Source: Deltaproteobacteria bacterium (lineage in GTDB: Bacteria > SAR324 > NAC60-12). Taken from it: DNA of 64,000 nt. Below, in pieces: positions 12,819 through 23,928 of this stretch (within the stretch, counting starts at the first letter, position 1; each line of letters begins with the position of its first letter). The stretch covers positions 62,001-126,000 of the forward strand of contig NYXK01000046.1 of assembly GCA_002685535.1 (NCBI GenBank), read 5' to 3'. The notes beneath the pieces are model-generated. The model had not been told where the DNA came from. It ran no database searches and saw nothing but the letters and a program-made list of their open reading frames with translations. A program made the position numbers and the translations under genes.

Positions 12819-13051
12819 TTTGAACGAGTTCGAAATGTAGCTTGAGAAGTCAGAAGAGAAGAAGACATGATAGAGAAAGTAAATGCGCTGTCTATTTAAC
12901 CTTGGCACTTGAAACAGCCAAACGAGGGGAAGTCGAGGAGATCAACATGGGATCGCCAAGGATCTCAAGGCGGTGAAGCGGGACGGCAGAATGTTCTCGA
13001 GAAAATAAAATATCCCAAGCTCTGTTCGAAGGTTTCTCTCGTCACACCAAT

Positions 13052-15193
13052 ATGGATATTCTCAAATTATTGTCGCGATCGACAAAACCCACAAACAAAT
13101 CCGGAGCTGCGAAAGATGCCTCTGCCAAATTGCCATCAGCTGGCACCTCGGTGAACCCTCAGTTATACCACGATGCGATACCCGATTCGAGAGGGAAGAA
13201 GAGGAAGCGTGGAGGGGAGAAGGTCGAAGAGCAGACCGTGAACGAGGAGGATGAAAGCGTGGATTTCTTTGCGCCAAAAAAGACTGCTCCCAAAGCGAAG
13301 AAAGCCGCGCCAGCGGAAAATGCGAAAAAGTCGGACGAAGTCAATCTCTTGGATCAGGATGAATGCCGACAGATTCTCAAATCTCATAGACTGAAAGTGA
13401 CTCTTCTGCCGTCAGGAAAGGCGCCCGAGAAGAAGATCAAGAAGTCGAAGAAGTCGAAGGTCAGCACGAAGCCTGCCAAGGAGGAATCCAAACAATTGTA
13501 TCCACAACCGCTGGTCGCATTTGGGGATCTGCGGAGTACATATGGAATTTCTGGTCGTATGGCAGATAATCTGGTGCAGCAAGGATATAAGATACCTACG
13601 GAAGTCCAGATGGGGAGTCTACCACTCTTACTACGACCCGAGATTGCTTTGGGCGAATCCGAACTTGGAGAATCAGAGGTGGATTTACTAGCTGTTGCGC
13701 CGACGGGAAGTGGAAAGACATTGGCTTTCTTGATACCGATTGTAAACAAGATCATACAGCGGAGAAGAGAGAAGGAGGACAAAGCAGAGCATAATCTGGA
13801 GGCTGTTGTTGTTGCGCCGACGAAGGAATTGGCAAGCCAGATCGTCAACGAAGCCAAGAAGTTGAGTTTGGGAACTGGAGTCAAGGTGGTGGGTATGCGA
13901 AAAGGAATGAGGATTGTGGAAGGCACAGCGAAGATGGACGAGAGTTCAAGCGAGGAGGACGATGAGGAAGAAGAGAAAAAATCTTCACAACCCATCTCGA
14001 AGGGCGACATATTGATCACCACACCGGGGCTACTTCTCAGTGCCTTGTCGACAGGAGATCCAACAAAGCATGCACCTTTACCCTCTATACGAACATTGGT
14101 TCTTGACGAGGCAGACGTGCTACTTGACCCCCTCTTCAGAGATCAGACGCTGGGTATTTGGAACTCATGTACCAATCCAGACCTGCGCGTAACGCTCTGG
14201 TCAGCAACAATCGGGTCATCTATCGAATCCCTCGCCAAATCAACCATCACTGAGCGCCGAACCTTACTCTCCCTCCCAAGCACACCTATACTTCGACTTA
14301 TAGTAGGTCTGAAAGATTCCGCTATCCCAAACATAACCCATCACCTAACCTACGCTGCAACCGAACCCGGAAAACTCCTCGCTCTTCGCCAACTCCTGCA
14401 CCCCACAGCAGGCACATCCTCATCCAACATCTCACTCCGTCCCCCCTTCCTAGTCTTCACACAAACCATCCCACGAGCCATCGCCCTCCACTCGGAACTC
14501 CTCTACGACATCCCCGCCGAAGCAGGCGGCTCCTCCCGCATCGCAGTCCTTCACTCCGACCTCTCAGACTCCGCCCGCTCGCACGTAATGACCCGTTTTC
14601 GCACCGGCGAGATCTGGATCCTCATCACCACCGACATCCTCTCCCGTGGCGTAGACTTCCGCGGTGTGAACGGCGTAGTCAACTATGACGTCCCCAACTC
14701 AGGCGCCAGCTACATCCATCGCGTTGGACGTACTGGTCGTGGTGGACGCGATGGCGGGGTCGCGGTCACGTTGTATACGAAGGAGGATATTCCTTATGTG
14801 AGGGATGTGGCGAATGTTATTGCTGCGAGTGAGAAGCAGGCTGGGAGGGTTGTTGGGGAGGCAGGTATGCAGAAGTGGTTGCTGGATGTTTTGCCTAAGC
14901 CGAGTAAGGAGGATAAGAAGAGGTTGAAGATGTATGGTGTGGAGGCTAGACGTGGGGGCTTGAGTGAGAAGGGTAAGGAGAACGAGGGCAAGGATGGCAA
15001 AGGGAAGGGAAAGGGTAAAGTGCAGATTAGTACGAAGAGTGGTTATGAACGGAAGCTGGAGAATAATCGCAAAGGTGCTATTCAGGGGAGTAGAAGGAGA
15101 GCGAAACTTGAGGCTGAGGAGGGTGGTGTTGGGGGAGAGCAAGAACTGAGAAAAGCGGCTGACGATGGCGAGTGGGGAGGTATTGATGAGTAG
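13052..15193 (+). CDS. rok1: DEAD-box RNA helicase Rok1 (DDX52 family)
   Basis: ATP-dependent RNA helicase of the nucleolus, needed for early 18S rRNA processing and small-subunit assembly. Intronless, 713 aa. The N-terminus [12 protein letters not shown] and a basic, acidic-patched leader (GKKRKRG) resemble Rok1 homologues. Helicase motifs are all present: Q-motif region [11 protein letters not shown], motif I APTGSGKT (216-223), Ia [10 protein letters not shown], Ib [10 protein letters not shown], motif II DEAD (352-355), motif III SAT (about 384), motif V ILSRGVDF and motif [10 protein letters not shown] (from 556). An acidic serine insert ([15 protein letters not shown]) separates Ia and Ib. 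The tail is Lys/Gly-rich ([11 protein letters not shown]). A housekeeping gene, unlike its accessory neighbours. Confidence 0.94.
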   Translation: MDILKLLSRSTKPTNKSGAAKDASAKLPSAGTSVNPQLYHDAIPDSRGKKRKRGGEKVEEQTVNEEDESVDFFAPKKTAPKAKKAAPAENAKKSDEVNLLDQDECRQILKSHRLKVTLLPSGKAPEKKIKKSKKSKVSTKPAKEESKQLYPQPLVAFGDLRSTYGISGRMADNLVQQGYKIPTEVQMGSLPLLLRPEIALGESELGESEVDLLAVAPTGSGKTLAFLIPIVNKIIQRRREKEDKAEHNLEAVVVAPTKELASQIVNEAKKLSLGTGVKVVGMRKGMRIVEGTAKMDESSSEEDDEEEEKKSSQPISKGDILITTPGLLLSALSTGDPTKHAPLPSIRTLVLDEADVLLDPLFRDQTLGIWNSCTNPDLRVTLWSATIGSSIESLAKSTITERRTLLSLPSTPILRLIVGLKDSAIPNITHHLTYAATEPGKLLALRQLLHPTAGTSSSNISLRPPFLVFTQTIPRAIALHSELLYDIPAEAGGSSRIAVLHSDLSDSARSHVMTRFRTGEIWILITTDILSRGVDFRGVNGVVNYDVPNSGASYIHRVGRTGRGGRDGGVAVTLYTKEDIPYVRDVANVIAASEKQAGRVVGEAGMQKWLLDVLPKPSKEDKKRLKMYGVEARRGGLSEKGKENEGKDGKGKGKGKVQISTKSGYERKLENNRKGAIQGSRRRAKLEAEEGGVGGEQELRKAADDGEWGGIDE

Positions 15194-16426
15194 ATATCTA
15201 AGCGCTCAGTTCCGGGAATCTGGAAATCGATGATGTGCTCCAACTCTTCCGTTCAGCGATGATGACTGCCGAAGGCGAAACTAAATGAGCCTCTAAAGAG
15301 TCCACCGAGCAGCTCATGTTCTGCTAATAACGCTTCCTAAATTTACCTTTGCCTGCCTTACAAGTTCTGGAGTGTTGCTCGTACAAGAAGCATCATATAC
15401 TGAGATCACCAGCTGTTTTACATCTATTCGGTCGAGATTCGGGTCATTGGTTCGGCACTCAACCGCTTCGAAACCTCAATCAAGACATACCGCTCGTATT
15501 CCTTCTTCGACTTAGTCCCTCCCTCGGGACTCTAACAAATCCTCTCATGAAATCCATCAGAATCCACCCCACTCCTCCTTACTGCTGGATCACAGCTTCC
15601 CCCCTTAAGCGCTTGCACGTCTTCCCTTCCTTCCTAGGCGCTCGAGCGGCGAAACAGAGACAAAATCATCCAATTTTTCACTCGCACGTTTTCACAGCAC
15701 TCGAATATTTCTCCACCAACCCAATTCCCACCACTCATGTACCCCTCCACATACTCTATTCCTGACTCCATTTACTTCCACCAAGCCCTGTCACCCGTCA
15801 CCAAGCACCAAAAGCATAACCCAATCTCGGCGTGAGATCTTTTAGCGTCCTTCTTCGCGCCTCCTCTCGCCTCCTTCTGTACGAAATATATTACCTAGCA
15901 GGGCGCATGCGGCTCTCCTTTCCCTCTCGCTTAAGCCCGTCTAAACTGCGTTGAGCCGTTTCCACGTTTCACAGACCGCGAAAGGGGGACTTGGCAGTTC
16001 TTGGCTCCTGTCAAAAGGGATTAGGTTTGAGCAAGCGCGCTTTCGCTTGTGAGCCAAGAAAGATTGTTTTGTTTAGACGAAACGTTGTTTTAATCTATCG
16101 CTGCCAATGCCAAGATTCTATACCCAGGTGTTCAGACAACAGAGAGACAGGAAATTTGATGTGTTTCAATAGTCTGGATTTGTTGGCGGTGCTAGATGAG
16201 ATGAGTACGGGAGTACTTAAGAAAAGGTACTTGCTGTAGGAGAAGGATTCTACAGTGCAATATCTTCTCATTCTCTCTCACATTCATTCATTTGCTTGTC
16301 CGTTCATTCGTTACCTGTTGACCAGTTATCAACTTTCCATTCTTTACATTGACCTCACATTAACCTACACAACCAAAGAAGACTTGCTTATATACACCTC
16401 CCAATCACAAGGACAAGATCGCGAAA
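15194..16426. other. Intergenic region upstream of AA9 gene
   Basis: 1.2 kb holding the rok1 3' end and the AA9 promoter and leader. The plus strand is C/T-rich from about 15470 to 15900. No gene is supported. Confidence 0.5.
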
Positions 16427-17588
16427 ATGAAGACTTTCACAACATCCCTCCTCTTCCTGGCTTCGGCCTCTTCTGTCCTCGGACACGCCACTTGGCAACA
16501 ACTCTGGGTCGACGGCGTCGATCAAGCGAAGACTTGTGTGCGTGATCCACCGAGTAACTCGCCCGTCAGCGATGTGACGAGTAAGGATATCGTGTGCAAT
16601 GCTGGGACTGCTGGTGTTGCTGGGATTTGCGCTGTTACTGGTTCGTTCTCTCTCCTCCCCCTCTTGGACACCAAAACCAGACCAAAATCTAAACCCAGGA
16701 TTGCGCTTTGGGAATATGTAACTGACATAGATTGAAATGAACAGCTGGTGGCGAAGTCACAGTCGAAATGCACCAACACAACACCCGCGACTGCTCCGAG
16801 GAAGCCATCGGAGGTGCTCACCACGGCCCAGTCATAATCTACATGTCCAAAGTCGACGACGCCACTACCGCCGATGGAACAACCGGTACATGGTTCAAGG
16901 TTGCCGAAGATGGTTACGATGCCGCAACTGGCAAGTGGGCTGATGTACGTCCTCTTCTTTCTTCCTCCTTTCCCTTCCTCGCACTCCTAACCTCACATCA
17001 ACATCTCAAGGCTTAGCATACTAACCTCTCCTCCCCCAACAGGACATCCTAAACGCCAACTGCGGCAAACGCACCTTCACCGTCCCCTCCGACCTCGCAA
17101 CAGGCGACTACCTAATCCGCTCCGAAGAAATCGCCCTCCACGCCGCCGGCTCCGCAGGCGGCGCCCAGTTCTACATGTCCTGCTACCAAGTGCACGTCGA
17201 GGGAACCGGCTCCGCTACCCCTACCGGCGTGTCATTCCCCGGTGCTTACTCTGCTACCGACCCTGGAATCCTGATTAACATTTACAATGGTGTTGATGTT
17301 TATCAGATTCCAGGCCCGGATGTCTATGTTAGTGGTGGTGCGGCGGCTCCAGCTCCTGTTGCTAGCTCTAGTGCTGCTGCGCCTGTTGCGAGCTCAAGTG
17401 CTGCTGGTACTGTGTCCAGCAGTGCGCCTGTGGCTACTTCTGCTCCAGCAGCTGTTGAGACGTCAGCTGCTCCTGTTGCTTCTTCTAGTGCTGTTGCGTC
17501 GCCCGTTGAGACCTCAGTTGCTTCTCCAGTTGAGACTTCAGCGCCCGTTACGACTCCCGTTGACGATGAGTATGAGGATTGCGAGTAA
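16427..17588 (+). CDS. AA9 family lytic polysaccharide monooxygenase, secreted
   Basis: Copper enzyme that oxidatively cleaves cellulose or related beta-glucans outside the cell. CDS join(16427..16640,16745..16944,17043..17588), 319 aa; introns of 104 and 98 bp in phases 1 and 0. The signal peptide MKTFTTSLLFLASASSVLG ends exactly before His20, which becomes the N-terminal copper ligand (HATWQQLWVDG). The second histidine-brace ligand lies in GGAHHGPVIIYMSKV, and QFYMSCYQVHV carries the axial Tyr and a conserved disulphide cysteine. RSEEIALHAAGSAGGAQ is the standard AA9 region. After about residue 235 the catalytic domain ends and an Ala/Ser/Val/Thr-rich tail of about 80 residues follows, closing with acidic DDEYEDCE. 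There is no CBM1. Substrate specificity cannot be read from sequence. Confidence 0.94.
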
Positions 17589-18599
17589 ATCTTTCACTTG
17601 AGAGATACTTGCTTTGAGGGAGGAGACTGTCCCGAGTTTTGGGGCAAGGGAGAGACGTGGGAAAGACAGGAGAGGAAGAAGGGAAAGAGAAGAGAAGCTT
17701 CATATTCGTTGTATATATCCACCTTTTTGTTATACTTGTACATATGTACATGCTCTTCTGCTGAGCAGTTGAATTAAAATCCTTAGAAGTTCATACTTGA
17801 GCAGCTTCGCTTCCATTTGACTTGATGCAGAGTGACGGCCGAGAAGAGTTGGCCTGAGTGCGGGCTCGTGAGTAGACAAAGTCAATCTTATTCCCGACAT
17901 ACCTTACTAACTTACTGAGCTCCAGACTCTACTCAGATTATCCGGTGAGTGTTCTGGAGAGTTCGATGGCGGCTAGGAGTCAAAGCTCTCTTATATCTTC
18001 TGCGCTCGGCTAAGTCCAACTGTCTCTGACACACTCTGACTCGATTATGAGCTGTTGAATGATATCCAATCATCAAGAAGTCAATGTAAGGACATTTTAA
18101 TACCTATTTCGCTATAGACATCTGCTCTTTCAGGGTTCTGTTAATTCACTGGGACTGTCATTGGGATCGAGGCAATCTTAGATATTCGCGTTTTGCCAGA
18201 AATTAAAATCTCGACACCAAAGGTTCCTTCCCTTTAGAGCTCTGGGGTCATACAAGGCTGGGATCGAGGTGCGTATTATTTCAATCTTGCCGGAGCATGT
18301 GCTCCTGCCTGATGTGGGGGTTACACAACATTCTGCATCGTGCTTGCTTTTTCTCTTGGCAGCTGAAGGCTGCAACTGGTCACCGAAGATATGAGGGATT
18401 TCTCCTCCCGTGCGACCAAGCGTCCCAGCCTCATGAACTTCTGTCTGTTATTACTCTCCTACCCCCATCAACACCTAGATCCAAAAATCATATTTCTACT
18501 ACGATCCAACAATTCGCCGTTCATATCTGCGGTCGCTGCATCGGCCGCACGCCTTCTCGAATACACAAGCCGCTTTTGCACGCCTCGCGAGTAACCTCA
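17589..18599. other. Intergenic region before HET gene
   Basis: About 1 kb. The first part holds the AA9 3' UTR; the rest is promoter and leader of the HET gene. The HET frame stays open upstream to 18297, but the leader-like composition makes a start at 18600 more likely. Confidence 0.5.
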
Positions 18600-20704
18600 A
18601 TGTCTTCACACGGCGAGGCTGCGGCTCAAGAAGAATTGCCCAACTCTGCTCCAGCGTCACCTAGCGCTCGCAGATTACTTGGTGTCAACGACATAGGAGA
18701 GCCCTCCGGCCCCGAAGCATTGGGCGACAAGCACACCAGCATCTGCAACGCGGACAAAGAGCCTCCAACGGATGAGATTTCAGCCGACCAGCGTACCGCC
18801 GAAACTTCTTCTTCTGAACACCGTGCAGTAGCTTTTGAGAGCCAAAAACGGAGCCCAGATCTTTGCGGGTACTGTCGGAAGATAGTTGATAATTTGCCGT
18901 ATCACGGGTGGGATGAACTTGTTGTGGAGCATCACGGCACTGTAACAGAGCTCTTCGACTCTGCAAGGGCGGGATGTATCATTTGTACTCACTTATCAGA
19001 GTTTGGGAATCCCTACCCTTGCGAACTCAGGCTTGAAGATGGCTGTTGGAAGCTTGGGATCTACGGGCCTTCTCTTCCTGCTGCCTCGAGTGAGTCGCGT
19101 CCACCAGGCATAGCTTCTTCGAGGAAAGTATACCGTGCAGCTTATGAGTGTTATGACATCCGACATTTGATCCCGGCTCCTGAGCAAGAAGCGCGAGTAA
19201 GTGATGCGATGCAATGTCACTATCAGGCAAGATACCTTGTCCTTCACCCATACAAAGGTACGATGGAAAGATTTTGTGCATGAAGATGTTACAGAAGTCG
19301 TGCCACATGATTAAATCCCGGTCTCACATGTGCACAGAACCAGAAGTAGAAGCTGTACCATTAGTAGGCACCACACATTCAACTTCGGATGACTTGCCAA
19401 TGTCAAAGTATTGGCACAACCTTTGTAAAACCACGCACCAAAATTGTGGCATCGCAGTCGATTCCACATTCAAACCAACAAGGCTTGTAGATCTGACTTT
19501 GCCGAAGCCAGTATTGAGAACAAGTTTAGGAGCCGATGCTGATTGCAAATTTGCAACACTGAGTCATTGTTGGGGCGCTACGCAGTATGCTGTCCTGACA
19601 AAAGATATGTTGTCAAGTTACCTCTGCCAGATACCTGAAGCAGCGATATCAAAAACATTTAAGGAGGCTATGGTAGTCGCGAAATATTTGGGCTTCCGTT
19701 ACATTTGGATAGATTCACTCTGCATCATTCAAGATAGCAAAGACGATTGGCGACACGAGTCTGCTCTAATGAGTAAGGTTTATGGTAACTCAAGCTTCAA
19801 TATATCCGCTGCTGGTGCAGAAGACGCGTCTATTGGATGCTTTCTCCCTCGAGCCCGAAATTGGCTTGATAGTCGGAAGATAAGTACATCTTCGGAATGC
19901 ATTAAATTACAATACATGTGTCTTGACTATGGGTTCGAGCACAAGCGTCTCGACGACATGCCGTTAATGCAAAGAGGATCGGCTTTGCAGGAGCGCATCT
20001 TAGCTTCCCGGATACTCCACTTTGCCGAATCACAACTCTTCTGGGAATGCAAGGAACTTCACGCCTGCGAAGAAGCACCCAGCGGGTATGACTTTCGGGG
20101 TAGAAAAACGAAACTTGATTTGGATGATGCAACTTCTGAAACTCAAAAAGGCTGGCAGGAACTTGTCAGTGGGTATTCTGCTTGCGAATTAACTGACAGT
20201 AAGGACAAGCTAGTGGCTATCTCAGGTCTTGCTCAAGCAGTTCAAAACGAGTTGCTTGGTTCGTACATTGCTGGTCTATGGAGGAACGACATGGAAAGTC
20301 AGCTAGGGTGGTATCGATTTGGCTCACTTGAGCATAGACCGGTCGAATACAGAGCTCCAACGTGGTCTTTGGCCTCTGTTGATGGAGAAATAGACCTTCG
20401 CTATTCATCCGCGAGGGAGCTGAGTCTCATCCGAGTACATGATGTTGTTGTTCAAGGTGTCACGGATGGAGATGTTTATGGCCAAGTCTTGAGCGGAACT
20501 TTATCCCTAAGCTGTGAGCTCTTACTACCCGTCGACATTATCCGTCCCGAGCATAAGTATCGCCCTCATTCTTGCGTAACAAGGATGGATGGCAAAGATT
20601 TTGCCAGTCTCCTTTATCCTGATTCAATAGAGGACGATATACGGAAGGGGAGCCATGCAATCCGCGTCTATTTGATACCACAAGAAATGTCTGCTCAGCT
20701 GTAG
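18600..20704 (+). CDS. HET-domain (heterokaryon incompatibility) protein, truncated by in-frame TAG
   Basis: CDS join(18600..19257,19338..20704), 674 aa, with one 80-bp intron (GTACGA..GCACAG, phase 1). The N-terminal 80 residues are Ser/Glu/Pro-rich and disordered. A cysteine-containing region follows (CGYCRKIVDNLP, GCIICTHL). The HET domain spans about residues 290-430, with LSHCWGATQ (294 on), FRYIWIDSLCIIQDSKDDW, MSKVYGNSSFNISAAGAEDA and LQERILASRILHF. HET domains trigger programmed cell death when incompatible hyphae fuse and resemble TIR-like folds. The reading frame stops at TAG 20702-20704, but the same frame then continues for 70 codons with a typical HET C-terminus (GLVLTPEGSVPGQYRRIGYF). 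The gene is therefore probably a recent nonsense allele, or a readthrough or sequence error. Confidence 0.88.
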
Positions 20705-20917
20705 ATGGGGCTAGTCTTAACTCCAGAGGGCAGTGTTCCTGGCCAATATCGGAGAATCGGTTATTTCAGAAAATTCGTTAACAGCTCTGACGACTACTCC
20801 TACGACCCCTTCAAACAAGCAACTCGCGATCCGAAATGCCATGCTCCAAACGACGCATATGCCAGAACCTTCACAGACGATAACGGAAGACAGCTAAAGA
20901 TCATTAACATCGTTTAG
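20705..20917 (+). pseudogene. Separated C-terminus of the HET protein beyond the TAG
   Basis: This is in the same frame as the HET gene and directly follows its TAG stop. It encodes MGLVLTPEGSVPGQYRRIGY and on to ..RQLKIINIV and a stop at 20915-20917. The 'GQYRRIGYF' block is a common closing motif of fungal HET-domain proteins, so this is more likely the lost tail of the preceding gene than a separate gene. Confidence 0.7.
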
Positions 20918-21470
20918 ATCTCGCCAAGCCGACAGAAGTGTCGACTTCAAGCGCTGGTCATGTACTGAGTAGCACGGGGGACATGATTGATTGAGAGTTC
21001 GGACCGTACCTCCGCCAAAGAAAAGCTGTTGGGCTGTGCTGGTTTGTAATTCAAGGACCAGGACTTGAGTATAAGCGAAAGCACATGGGCTGGAGAACTC
21101 AGGTTATGACTTAAACTGGATTTTGGCGTTGGGTCCGTGACAATTTTACGATTCTAGGAAATAGATCTGTTTCCAAATGTTGACGACTAGGAATGAGGAG
21201 CAAAAGGTTGATTCGAGATTTTAAATCGTGGCTTTGGACGAGCTTGATCGGGTACGAGATTTAGTACACGCTTATACTTGGTGTAACTCAACGTCACGAA
21301 TAGAAAACGGCCTTAAATTCTCACCACTTAATAGGAACTCAAAGGACATAGTGCAAGTAAGCTCTCAAGTTAGACAGATCGAGCTTCACTTCGTACATCT
21401 GAAGCTTACCCTTCAGTCTATCCATCAAACAACACCACCCTTTCCCTTTCTTCGCAAAGTTCTACTGAAA

Positions 21471-21661
21471 TGATTAAGAGCTCCGCGAAAGCAGCGATCG
21501 CGATCTTACACGGAGGTTGGCACTCAGCCGCTCACTTCGGCCCTCTCATCGTCCTCCTGAATAGAGCAAGATATTCGACCATGTCCCACGCAACAACCTC
21601 CAACGTCCAACCACTGACTCACGCTTGGTCTCCCCACTCCCACCTCACAACACTGAATTGA
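21471..21661 (+). pseudogene. Alpha/beta-hydrolase N-terminal remnant
   Basis: The frame reads MIKSSAKAAIAILHGGWHSAAHFGPLIVLLNRARYSTM before degrading and stopping at codon 64. 'ILHGGWHSAAHFGPLI..L' closely resembles the first strand and oxyanion-hole HG of a common fungal alpha/beta-hydrolase family (pattern HGAWHSPxHFxPL). The nucleophile elbow GxSxG, the acid and the catalytic histidine are absent downstream in any frame I could follow, so this is a truncated relic. It may be a leftover of a gene deletion next to the HET locus. Confidence 0.5.
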
Positions 21662-22056
21662 TATCACGTATCAAATCACTATAGTGACACCATTTATTTA
21701 CAGCTCTGGGAATCACAGTGGAATGGATTTATGTAGTTGCAGATCTTGAGTCTTTATTTAATGGAAAATCCGAGTTGTTTGCGCGGTTTGATGTGTTGCT
21801 CACCACCCTAGTTTATTGATGAAGTGCAAGGCAGACTGTCAAATTGACGAAAGCCCACTAGCTCACTCTCCAGCCCACATTACCGTCGTACTAATATCGA
21901 GAATATCATTCCAAACAGCTCTCAAAGCCATCGTTTCTTCGAGAATATAGGATTACCTTTCAAGCGCCGAACTAGACGTTTCCTGTTCTTCCGACATTCT
22001 CTGAGATTCATGTGGGTTAACACCGACATCTCATATACATTCAGAAATCTACCGTC

Positions 22057-22455
22057 ATGGTCGACACTACAAAAGCTACGAGTATACGCGCAATAGAATC
22101 GCTAGCACATTCAGAGCCATGCCAGCCTTCACTTCTCACCGCCAAATCATTCTTCGCCTCGCTCGCAGTCTGCATCGCGACCTGCCTGCTCATCTAGGCA
22201 ATCCTCTGTTTCTGCTTATACATCAGGGAATGCCACAACCCAGCCAAGACACCTAGACAGGAGTACATTTCCAAATCATCTCACTCAGTCTTGGCAATGA
22301 GACGCACAATCGCGTTTGGAGAAAGCGTACCCAGTCTCGCAATCGAGACGAAAGGTTTATCTACCGGACAACGATGCCAGATCGATCGGACCAAAGGACC
22401 ATCTCGCATACATGGTTTACTACATCGATGGGTTTGGCCTAGATCGGGGTTTTGA
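22057..22455 (+). pseudogene. Small single-membrane-span frame interrupted by TAG
   Basis: From ATG 22057 the frame encodes 46 residues, including SFFASLAVCIATCLLI, then TAG (22195-22197). In the same frame it continues AILCFCLYIRECHNPAKTP for 85 more codons to TGA at 22453. The hydrophobic segment straddles the TAG, so reading through would give one complete transmembrane helix followed by a basic tail. No family is recognised. It could be chance, a decayed gene or a readthrough gene. Confidence 0.25.
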
Positions 22456-23162
22456 CTTCATGGCGTCTGGAGAGAAGGAAAGTATTATCCTGAGCTGATG
22501 GATGTGATTGTTGGACAAATCTGTTGCATGGTGGGAAGGCGATATCACTAAGCACTGCTGTATGATATAAAACATCAGCTCTGTAGAGTTGGGCTTGACC
22601 ATTGATTGAGAGTCATCTTTTCTAGAGTGAGAGTTGAACACAATCAGCTGCTACTTCGTGCTCTATCTCTGTCCATATGTATGAGTAATCTACAGGCTCT
22701 CAGCTTGGGTCATCCAATAATTGATCCGGTCGTGTTGTAGGAGTGGGCATAGATTTTTCTGAGTATGCCGGAGATGATTGTTGAGGTTATTAGGGTCTGG
22801 GGAAATGATGCCAATGTTCATCAGCCAACAGATGTCTTCAGATATTGCGTAAAGAACTCGAGACGAGTTCTGCGACGTACTTGAACCGTATGGCATATCT
22901 CTCGACGCTGTAAACGCGTTGGTTCGGAAAGTGGAGCTACTTCGGATTGATGTTGATGTTGATCTTTTAGCGAACCCCGAATGCTGTTTTCAAGAAAGCT
23001 GTAAAGTAGCAACGACCAATGATGTCATTCCTTTGACAATAAACTCCAAATAGCTGCTCGGGAGCATATCTCCAGGAGATAATGATGCATCGCGAATTGC
23101 ATACTCAGTCCACCATATTGTTGTTTTCTAATTTCGACATTGTATTTTATGCGTCCGATCAG

Positions 23163-23192
23163 GGGCCACCACGACACATTTTGTCGTGGCCC
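23163..23192. repeat. Inverted repeat / hairpin
   Basis: GGGCCACCACGACA is followed after a short loop by TGTCGTGGCCC. The 8-bp CCACGACA/TGTCGTGG core is perfect, and the stem extends with GGCC after a 3-nt bulge. The flanks are AT-rich and non-coding. It could be a terminator-like structure or a small element remnant. Confidence 0.4.
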
Positions 23193-23928
23193 TTACAGTA
23201 ATTCGCGTCTTTGCATGCCGGTGTTGTTTTAAAAGATGAAATTTCTAAGATAAAAATTCAGGAAAGTGTAGATAATAGATTCTCTCCTAAACTCCTGACT
23301 GATCAACAACATAATATGCAAGCTTCGTCAAATTAGTTTCCTGCCACGGCCCCACGTGTGATCTACATATCAAGTTTTCTTTCTAGGTCATTAGTACAGG
23401 TAATTCTAACTAATCCTAACTAATGATACTTTTATTGCTATCAAGCCATCGCGAAATTTAGTGTGTTGCCAAGCAACGTAACGGAGTTCTGTAGTCATCA
23501 CAATGCTTCTCGGTAAGAGGTAAACCGGGGAGGGGCACGAGCAGCACAATCGCAATCGAGGATACATTTGTTCTGACTCATGCTCTGTTCTTCTCGAAGT
23601 ACATAAGCTTCTCGGTCCAATTTTAAGAGAGAAGTCTGTCCAATGATGCCATTTGCCTCTGCCGTCAGCTCGGACATAGACCCGGCGATATCGCCGTACC
23701 CCACCAGCTCGGGACATCTATTCACTTGTGCTTGCGGAGAATATTTGCAAAGTCCATTCATCAGGTTATAGAATTGAACAACTCTGTGACCTCGGATCAC
23801 CCTTGACTAGGTGAATAAATCTTGTTTGCTCCCTCGCTTTAACACGGAGTTCTTGCCTTCAACCACAACCCAACACCACCACAAAGAACAACAACGCTCT
23901 CCCCACAGACAAGGCTCAGATACTCAAC

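Larger units (their letters stand above)
20918..23928. other. 3 kb interval with gene relics
   Basis: No intact gene is recognised. It contains an alpha/beta-hydrolase N-terminal remnant (21471-21661), a TAG-interrupted membrane-peptide frame (22057-22455) and a hairpin (about 23163-23192). There is also an unassigned minus-strand frame at about 23500-23760 whose first ATG encodes MNGLCKYSPQAQVN. The last 150 bp are the leader of the aldo-keto reductase. Confidence 0.5.

Noticed and set aside
13384-14022. 213-codon minus-strand frame within rok1
   Set aside because: Antisense to helicase motifs that are fully conserved on the plus strand.
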